A stretch of 64,000 bases of DNA from Gossypium raimondii (lineage: Eukaryota; Streptophyta; Magnoliopsida; Malvales; Malvaceae): contig NC_068571.1 in assembly GCF_025698545.1 (NCBI RefSeq), positions 49,633,733 through 49,697,732 on the forward strand, in the 5' to 3' direction. This document shows positions 57,871 through 64,000 of the stretch, one piece after another (position 1 is the stretch's first letter; each line of letters starts with the position of its first letter). The position numbers and the translations under genes are program-made. Below the pieces are notes generated by a model, which was not told the origin of the DNA, ran no database searches, and saw nothing but the letters and a program-made list of their open reading frames with translations.

Positions 57871-59989
57871 TTAGAATGATAGGAAAAAAGAAGTTGTGAA
57901 TCATGTTCCCAAACAATAGGTGACAAGTGTAGCGTGTGACATATCGCCAAGGACTTGCGGGAATAATTCAATAAAAATGTCTTCTCACAACAGATCCGAG
58001 TTAGATTTTTTATTTATTTTTATGGACATAAAATAAAGCGATCGGTTTATGATTAAAATGTTTGAATCCAACCATAAAGTAAGAATCTATCGCTGGATCC
58101 AATTGAACACAGGAAAAGAGACACGTGTATGTTAATACATTAAAAAAATCATATTATTTTATTAACTTCTTGCTTTACGATTTATAATTTTATTTTATTT
58201 TATATTTGTCGATGACGACAAACATTGCGCTTTGTTTTCAGAAAGGGACTGCTGCTTGTACACATTTCAATCACCAAAATGGATTTATTATCAAATTTGC
58301 CTCAACGCTGTCCAATTTCACGATAAAAAATTGCATAATAATTTTTAATTTTACACTTAAAAGATTTAATGCATACTTTAATATACAAAATTTTAATTTT
58401 AATGTCACATTTCATTAAATTAAAAAACATATGCTACATTTAAATTATTTCCATGTTGCTACAATATAAAAGCTTATATTTATTATTTTACAAGAAGATA
58501 ATTTATTAATTTTCTTAAATTTAACAGATTGTCATATAAGTGGTTTCTATATGAAATAACAAAAATGTGCCACATGCAATGTGAAAATTAAATAAAAAAC
58601 TTAAGTTTCATGTATATGATTACACCAAATCACAGTTAGTGAATGATTTTGTATATTAGATTAAAGTTTATATATAATTTCAAGATTTATTTCTTCTAAC
58701 AACAAAAAAATCCAGTTTTGTCCAAATTATCGATTTCAAATTTGAATTACTTAAAAATTATATTATTTTAGTTTTGGGTTATTATTTAGTACATTAATGA
58801 TTTTTTTAACTTTACATGGATTTAAAAATCGTAACATGTACTTAATTGATATTTAAAAGAATAAAAGAGACACAAATGATTACTTAACACGCTTACAGGG
58901 CAACAAAACTCGACTTCCATACCAAACAATCATCATTTAGTTTTTACAAGGTCAAATTATATATTAATTCTTTAACTAAGCGGAAGTTGAAGATTTAATC
59001 CATTTTAATTTAGTCATTTTAGTCCTTGTATTTCAATTTTGAAATTTCAATTTTAATTCAAACTATAGCCGTTAAATTTGTTATGTGAAATTTTGATATT
59101 TTCAAAATTTATGCGATAATCATATTGCTATATGTGTAATGCCGTGTCAACTTACTATATCCATATGATATTAAAAAAAAGCAACATCATTTTAATTAAT
59201 GAATTTAATTCCTATTGTTTGAGTTAGGATTAAAATTTCAAAATTTTAAAGTATAAAGACTAAGAACATTAAATTGGAGAATAATGACTAAATCAATAAT
59301 TTACGGATAATGCGAGGCTAATAACAGAATTCGATCAAACAAATTTAACTATTATTGTTTAAATTATGATCACAGTTTCAAATTCAAAATATATAGAAAT
59401 AAAATTAATCAAATTAGAATATAAAATTGAATTTACAATTTACACGTAATACAGTAAAATTTGAGTTTTTTTACTTTTACAATATACATAAATGTTTATG
59501 TTTAAATAACTAGAACGGATTACGCGGCAAAACGTTAGTGGCTTTCAAAGCATTACAATTTTTTTCATAAAACTAAAATGAGCTTTCAATCGAGATCTGA
59601 TAGCAAAATTGATAATTTAAAATTGGTGGTTTTGAAGTTTTCGATATATTCGTTCTTTTATTTTTTGTGGTCCAAAATTAGTAGTTACTTCATTTTTATG
59701 AGATGTGTCAGTCTCTCTCAATTTTTTTCAATAGTCATTTGAAGCTTGGTGGAGGTTGGCGTACGCACAACTGTTAATTCGAAATAAAATTTGAAAAGTT
59801 ATTGACAAATTAAATTGTTATAATACAAAGACTGTCGATCTTGCTATTTTAGCACGCCTCTGTCTGCTGTTTCTAGTAGGTTTTTGTTTTATTTTTAGTG
59901 ATTCATTATTGGTGGTTTTGTTGAACACGTTGAGTTGAGTTTAGTTTGAATTCATTTTTTTCATTTTTACATTCTATTCGCTTTGTTTT
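57871..59989. other. AT-rich intergenic DNA
   Basis: A 70-codon ORF at 58206-58418 has no recognisable domain. Nothing else can be supported. Confidence 0.5.
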
Positions 59990-62900
59990 TTTTTTCTTTT
60001 GAATTGTCAAGAGAGAGTTGGCAGATTTATCGTTGGATGATGAGGAAGACGAAATATTGCAGGCACAAACTGATTTTGATTCTGTACCTGTGAAAATTAA
60101 TCTATCTAGTTTGATTTTTTTTATGGCAAGTGTTATACATTTCCCAACGATGAGAAGTACGATGGCAAATTTATAGCATTGGTAAAAGGGGTCCAAATCT
60201 GATATCTGGGGGAGAAAAGGTTTTTATTCAATTTTTTTCATAAGATGGATCTGGAATGAGTACTAAAGGGATCACCATGGACTTTTAACAACTATCTTTT
60301 GATGCTATAACAACTGGAGAAGGAGGAACATCAGTTAAAGGTACCATTAATCTTTGCTTATTTTTTGGTACAAATTCATGAAGTGTCACCAGGTTTTTAT
60401 ACTGAGACTTTAGCACGTCAAATCGGGGGGTTTTTTGAGAATATTTTGGAGTTCGACGGCACCAATCTGGAAAAGGGGTTGTGTACCTATTTGCGTATAA
60501 GGGTACAGTTGAATGTTAGGAGACCTTTGAAAAGGAAAAAGAGAGTTATGTTTTCGACTGGGTTTGTTCCTATGTTAGTTTTACATACGAATGTTTGACC
60601 CTATTTTATTTTTTTTTGTAGACGACTAGGGCACAGTGATTCTTTCTGTTAAGCTAAAATGGCGCTAAGGTTTGATGTAGCTGAGATGGGTTAGGATCTG
60701 TCATTGTGAGCTCAATCTAGAAGAACCCTTACAATGAGCAGCGTGTGGCTACGAGAAGATGGGGAAGGGGTAAAGAGGGGGAACACTTTTGTAGACTATG
60801 ACTTGGGTAGGCACATTGATCCGATGTTATGAGTAAATGTGGAGGGGGATCTGTATCTTGTATCACGTTTGGATAGGGGGTCATTAAAAATACATGATCA
60901 AACGAATATGGAGCATGACTTGGAAGAAAGCGTGATTGAATGGGGTGATGAGAAAAAGAGATCTAGAAGGGAGGGTGACAAATATGCTGATGGAGAGGAA
61001 TTGGGATCTCTTGTTGTTAGAAGTAGGAGGATGTTGGGAAGTAACCATATTACATCAGCGGTTGCCAAGGGGAAAGTCGATCAATCGCAATGAAAACATT
61101 CTTTTGGAACGTCCGCGGTTTGGGGAGGCACGGGCTATTAGGAGACTTCGGCATGTGCTAAAGGTGTATAATCCCCAATTTATCTTCGTAATGGAGACTA
61201 AATTAAATTCTAGAAAGATGGAGAATGTTCATAGGAGGTTTGGTTTTTTGAACGGGATTGATGTTGCAACTGATGGTTCTCAAGAAGGTTTGAGTCTAGC
61301 GTGGAAATGAAATTCTAGTATCACTTTGAGGAGTTTCTCAAGACATCATATTGACATTGAAGTTAATGAGGGTGAGGAGAGAAATAAGTAGAGACTTACA
61401 GGTTTTTATGAGCTTCCAGATTCGCATAATACAGATGACACATGGAACTTACTCAGGACTTTAGATTACTCCCAGAATCTCCTTTGGTTTGTGGGAGGTG
61501 ATTTTAATGAGATTTTGTATTTCTTTGAAAAGAAAATGAGGGCTTCCTAGGGAGGAAATGCGAATAGAGGCTTTCAGAGAGGTTCTTAATTATTTGTCAA
61601 CTGGTGGATGTAGGATATTTTGGACCATGGTTTACTTAGGAGAAGGTAACCTCCCAGAAATAAATATCAAGAAGAGATTAGATAGAGGATAGCAAATGAA
61701 GGTTGGATGGCTCTGTTTCCTAATGCGATGGTACGTCATCTCCCATACTCTTTTTCTGATCACTGTCCACTTCTTATTTAGTCCAAATGTTTTCATTTCG
61801 AGGCATGGTGGGTGTTGAATGAGACTTTTGAACAAGAGGTTAGGAATCTTTAAAGAGAGGGTGACGATGATATGCTTGTTAAGTTAGAGAAGGTTCGAGC
61901 TAGCTTGGGGAGATGGGCAATAGAAATTAGAAGAAAGAAAGTGGGGATAAAAAAGGAGTTTACAATGAAGCTTGGAGTTTTGTTAGAAGGGGATAGAAAA
62001 GATGATAACCTTGCGTAATTGATTGATAATAAAGTTCAGTTAAATTTGAGATTGATAAAGATGAATTTTTCTGGGAACAAAGGGCAAGGGCGAATTGGCT
62101 GAGGTTGGGGGATAAAAACATGACTTTTTTCTATAATTTTTCCTCTCAAAGAATGAGAATGAATAGAATTGGTGGCTTGCAATGGGGGATGGACGGATAA
62201 TGAGAGGGGAGATTGAGATGGAATGCATTGCTAGGAATTATTTTCAATCTCTTTTTTAGTCAAAGTGGATTGATGATACGGGTTATATTCTGTTTGGGGT
62301 AAGACAATGTATCTCTAATGAAGCAAATGATTTATTGACAGCACAATACACAGAGAAAGAAGTCTTGGAGGCACTGAATGGTATGGGTCCTACGAAGGCA
62401 CCAATGGATGATGGCTTTCTGACTCTCTTCTATCAAAGGTGTTGGCACTTTGATGGGAAGTATATTTTCTTTTATTGTCTGAAGGTACTAAATGAAGGTA
62501 AAACTTTAGTTCCTTTAAATGTTACAAATATTATGCTAATTCCTAAAATTCCTTGCCTAATGAATTTAGCGAATTTTAGGCCTATTAGTTTATGCACGAT
62601 TCTTTATAAGATGATTGCTAAGATGGTAACAAATCTATTCCAAAGGGTGTTGCAGGATTGCATTGATAGGGCCCAGAGTGCTTTTGTGTTGAGCCGTTTA
62701 ATTTCAGATAATATTTTTATTGGCCTATGAGATTTCACATACCTTTCATCAAAAGAGGGTGAGGAAGAAGGGTTTTATGACACTTAAACTCGACATGAGT
62801 AAAGTTTATGATCGAGTGGAATTGGATTTTCTGAAAAAAATGATGGAACATATGAGTTTTGCTAGTAGATAGGTGGAAACCATTATGAGGTGTATCTCAT

Positions 62901-63296
62901 CGGTCTCATACTCGGTGATATTAAATGGAAAAGTGGGAGAGAGGTTTGCGCCGAGTAGGGGGCTTCGGCAATGTGATTCTTTGAGTCTGTTTCTTTTTTT
63001 TATATGTAAAAGGGTTATCTACTCTTATGAGTTTGGCTTTAGATGAATGACTGATTAAGGGTCCAGAGGTTAGTAGGAAACAAATTTTGAAGGAATATGA
63101 AGCCTGCTTTGGCCAATGCATTAATTATGAAAAATCCATTGTGTGTTTTAGTCCAAATGCTTTTGAAGGGGATCAGATTTGGGTTTCATGTTTGTTGGGG
63201 GTTCATCAATCTAATGAGATAGAAAGGTACTTGGGGCTTCCAAATATGGTGGCTGACAGAAGAAGATAGCTTTCCAAGCTTTGAAGGATAGGGTCT
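59990..63296 (+). mobile_element. Decayed LINE with ORF1 and ORF2 remnants
   Basis: ORF1 starts around 60010 (ELADLSLDDEEDEILQAQ) and shows the plant LINE ORF1 domain (DUF4283 type) at 60365-60598 (VQIHEVSPGFYTETLARQIG, then RRPLKRKKRVMFSTG). ORF2 begins near 61091 (MKTFFWNVRG) with an endonuclease segment (METKLNSRKMENV, later GGDFNEILY). Reverse transcriptase is readable at 62335-62730 (GPTKAPMDDG, LANFRPISLC, IDRAQSAFVLSRLISDN). Stops and frameshifts are frequent throughout. The catalytic FADD box is missing: the sequence jumps from the fingers/palm region to the later segment (KEYEACFGQCINYEKS) at about 63080, which implies an internal deletion. Recognisable sequence ends near 63296. Confidence 0.85.
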
Positions 63297-63841
63297 AATG
63301 AGATACAAGTCTTTCAGGGAAACCCTAATTTATGATAGAGATAAACTCTCGTTCGAGGATATTGTTTTAAACTGCGAAATAAATTGGTTGTTGAGAGTAA
63401 CGAGAAATATGTAGCTAGTACTAATTTGGCCGACGAAAGCGGTGATGATTTCTTGTTAGTGTCAACGAGCGATAGCTCTGATCTTACGTCCAAGTGGATC
63501 CTAAATTCACGATATTTTTTCCACATGTGTCCTAATAGAGAATGGTTCTCTATATACAATTCGGTTGAAGGTGGAGTTGTGCACATGAGAAATGATTCAT
63601 CCAATAAGGTAATCGGTATTGATACTGTTAAAATTATAATGCACGATGGGACAAATAAGACACTCTCAAATGTTAGGTATGTACCTAATTTACGAAAAAA
63701 TCTCATCTTATTGAGTATTTTAGACTAAAAAGGTTGTAGAATCAACATTGAGTCGAACGACATTAAGGTGTCTCGTGGGGCTCTTGTTTTGTTAAAAGGT
63801 AAAACGATCAACAATCTTAATATTCTGGAAGGTTCTACACA
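63297..63841 (+). pseudogene. Ty1/copia fragment (gag end joined to protease region)
   Basis: It opens with the end of a copia gag (ETLIYDRDKLSFEDI at about 63320-63365) and passes, without the usual zinc knuckle, into the protease region (WILNSRYFFHMCPNREWF at about 63497-63550, MHDGTNKTLSNVRYVP) and on into the pre-integrase region (VSRGALVLLKGKT). The active-site triplet DSG of the family reads NSR, so the protease is dead. A stop lies at 63726. Both ends are cut: the left abuts the LINE remnant and the right a MITE copy. Confidence 0.8.
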
Positions 63842-64000
63842 GTGGCAAAGCCAAAGAAAAATTTTTGGGATGGCTGAAAGTAAATTGTATATTTTTATGA
63901 TAGTAAAAATACAATTTCACCATTTTAATAGACTATATCTTTATAATTTTTAAATGATTAAATCAAATTTTTATTATTTTGGGGGGCCAATGTGTAATTT
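63842..64000 (-). mobile_element. MITE family A copy, inverted and cut by the window end
   Basis: Read on the minus strand, the end CTTTGGCTTTGCCAC and the AT-rich middle (AAATTTGATTTAATC, TTGGCCCCCC) match the elements at 19394-19625 and 48717-48921. The other end lies beyond the window. It appears inserted in, or adjacent to, the copia fragment. Confidence 0.65.

Noticed and set aside
1-64000. CRISPR arrays, operons or phage-like systems
   Set aside because: Gene structure with introns, plant protein families and plant retroelements throughout; no regularly spaced repeats were seen.

Overview
The window looks like a piece of a dicot plant nuclear chromosome, AT-rich and crowded with repeats. 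The genes have short GT-AG introns and belong to plant families. A cotton-type (Gossypium, Malvaceae) genome is my best guess. That guess rests on the style of the gypsy LTRs (repeated CACGGGCGTGTG-type words) and on recurring small elements that I associate with cotton; no alignment was run. There are no bacterial operons, CRISPR arrays or phage features.

Layout. 1-1.85 kb is plain AT-rich DNA. 1.85-10.96 kb is a complete but dead Ty3/gypsy chromovirus (Tekay/Del type) with long LTRs and a perfect 5-bp target duplication. 11.4-14.64 kb (minus strand) is an intact nitrate/peptide-family transporter (NPF6.2/NRT1.4-like) in six exons, the first coding exon being only the ATG. 14.8-28 kb is gene-poor: two MITE-like elements with 9-10 bp target duplications, a 1.1-kb foldback element, a decayed histone H3 gene and a reverse-oriented gypsy gag remnant. 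28.0-30.5 kb is an FLX-like 4 coiled-coil gene. 31.4-36.1 kb is a cytochrome c oxidase subunit 6b gene with a premature stop, whose first intron carries a 2.5-kb solo LTR with a perfect target duplication. 36.8-40.9 kb is a 5'-truncated LINE. 43.3-45.9 kb is RRS1 (60S ribosome assembly), eight exons, intact. 49.6-51.1 kb is a BT1-type adenine nucleotide carrier, three exons, intact, preceded by a 99-codon upstream ORF. 51-60 kb is intergenic with several inverted-repeat elements. 60-63.3 kb is a second, badly decayed LINE that runs into a copia fragment and then a MITE copy cut by the window end.

The four intact genes (transporter, flowering/coiled-coil protein, ribosome assembly factor, nucleotide carrier) do not form a pathway; this is an ordinary gene-island and repeat-sea arrangement. 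The exon joins below were checked by reading frame: each model keeps phase across every intron and gives a protein of family-typical length.

I found no convincing new multi-gene system. The observations most worth following are the COX6B nonsense mutation beside a solo LTR in its intron, the foldback element whose arms are built of tandem tRNA-like units, the ATG-only exon of the transporter, and the transition-only damage at the catalytic positions of the gypsy element.
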